A DNA stretch of 64,000 nucleotides, from NCBI RefSeq assembly GCF_009730915.1, contig NC_052489.1, positions 868,001 through 932,000 on the forward strand, read 5' to 3'. The translations under genes were made by a program, and so were the position numbers. The notes under the pieces were generated by a model. That model was not told the origin of the DNA. It saw nothing but the letters and a program-made list of their open reading frames with translations, and ran no database searches. How positions within the stretch are numbered: the first letter of the stretch is position 1; each line of letters opens with the position of its first letter. Shown here piece after piece: positions 63,801 to 64,000 of the stretch. The DNA is from Dioscorea cayenensis subsp. rotundata. Taxonomy: Eukaryota > Streptophyta > Magnoliopsida > Dioscoreales > Dioscoreaceae.

Positions 63801-64000
63801 TCTTGCTTACCATGCAAGAAGTTTGGCCACTCTCACAATCTACAAAGCACATAGCCTTGAAAAAGTGGAAGGATTCGCATCACTAAAAACCGCCACGTTT
63901 TTCAGCAACCATAGTCTCTCAATTATTTCTGATTTCCTAGCAACTTGCAATTGCGAGATTGATGATTGTCCTAAGTTAGATGTTACATTGCTTCCACAAA
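60890..64000 (+). CDS. CC-NBS-LRR (NLR) immune receptor, copy 2, frame-broken and cut by the window end
   Basis: Paralogue of the gene at 48715. Exon 1 is 60890-61429; exon 2 starts at 61505 or slightly later. The same hydrophobic N-terminus is present, with fewer repeats and an extra segment before the CC (NRDKYSQLEGNLPDIQEFVE). The P-loop GERGIGKTT, kinase-2 ILVVLNDVND, GLPL and RNBS-D are intact in one frame from 61726 to about 62440, where copy 1 is broken. Breaks here fall at different places: about 61705-61725, 62440-62545 (a missing C, a short A run, a TAG and an extra T), 63500-63530 and several after 63590. The MHD position again reads MHG. LRRs diverge from copy 1 near 63170-63310 by substitutions (MPFDISEISQL against MPFWIHQLPQL), a real difference rather than noise. 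Confidence 0.8.

Larger units (their letters stand above)
56299..64000 (+). repeat. Segmental duplication copy 2 (continues past the window)
   Basis: Matches copy 1 from its first base after the gap and lacks the LTR insertion. Equivalent points: 56299 with 41085; the empty target site 58452-58456 with 43253-43257 / 46225-46229; 60890 with 48715; 64000 with about 51830. Homology is still running at the last base, so the right breakpoint is not visible. Confidence 0.95.

Overview
This window is nuclear DNA from a flowering plant. The genes have introns, introns and spacers are AT-rich, and the gene set is typical of plants: a flavonoid 3'-hydroxylase-like P450, a mitochondrial-type PPR protein, CC-NBS-LRR resistance genes and plant LTR-retrotransposon debris. 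I suspect a monocot (yam-like base composition and NLR style), but nothing read here proves it.

Layout from left to right. 1-15083 (+): the C-terminal ~1,236 residues of a DExH14/ASCC3-type Ski2-like RNA helicase in 29 exons. 15702-17534 (-): a complete two-exon CYP75B P450. 19024-25334 (-): a complete LEO1/VIP4 subunit of the Paf1 complex. 27007-27413 (+): a small acidic nuclear-type protein. 28832-38760 (-): a ~1,740-residue plant-specific low-complexity protein (dentin-sialophosphoprotein-like family) with a long 5'-leader intron. 38871-40084: AT-rich spacer. 40085-41084: exactly 1,000 N. 41085-64000: a tandem segmental duplication carrying a CC-NBS-LRR gene. Copy 1 is 41085 to about 51830 and copy 2 is 56299 to the window end. 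They are separated by a PPR gene (52835-56317, -) homologous to Arabidopsis At1g26460. Copy 1, but not copy 2, carries a 2,967-bp solo-LTR-like insertion with a 5-bp target duplication.

The genes do not form a pathway. The left 39 kb is a syntenic housekeeping block (RNA helicase, transcription elongation, flavonoid hydroxylation). The right 23 kb is a resistance-gene neighbourhood growing by tandem duplication, with transposon insertion and relics of PPR exons.

The strongest unexplained pattern is technical or mutational. Almost every conserved gene carries isolated frame breaks, nearly all single extra bases in short homopolymers. They are shown by exon lengths that are one base too long between phase-0 junctions. 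The CYP75B gene has none. This looks more like sequencing or assembly error than gene death, and it must be settled before any gene here is called a pseudogene. I found no convincing previously undescribed biological system.
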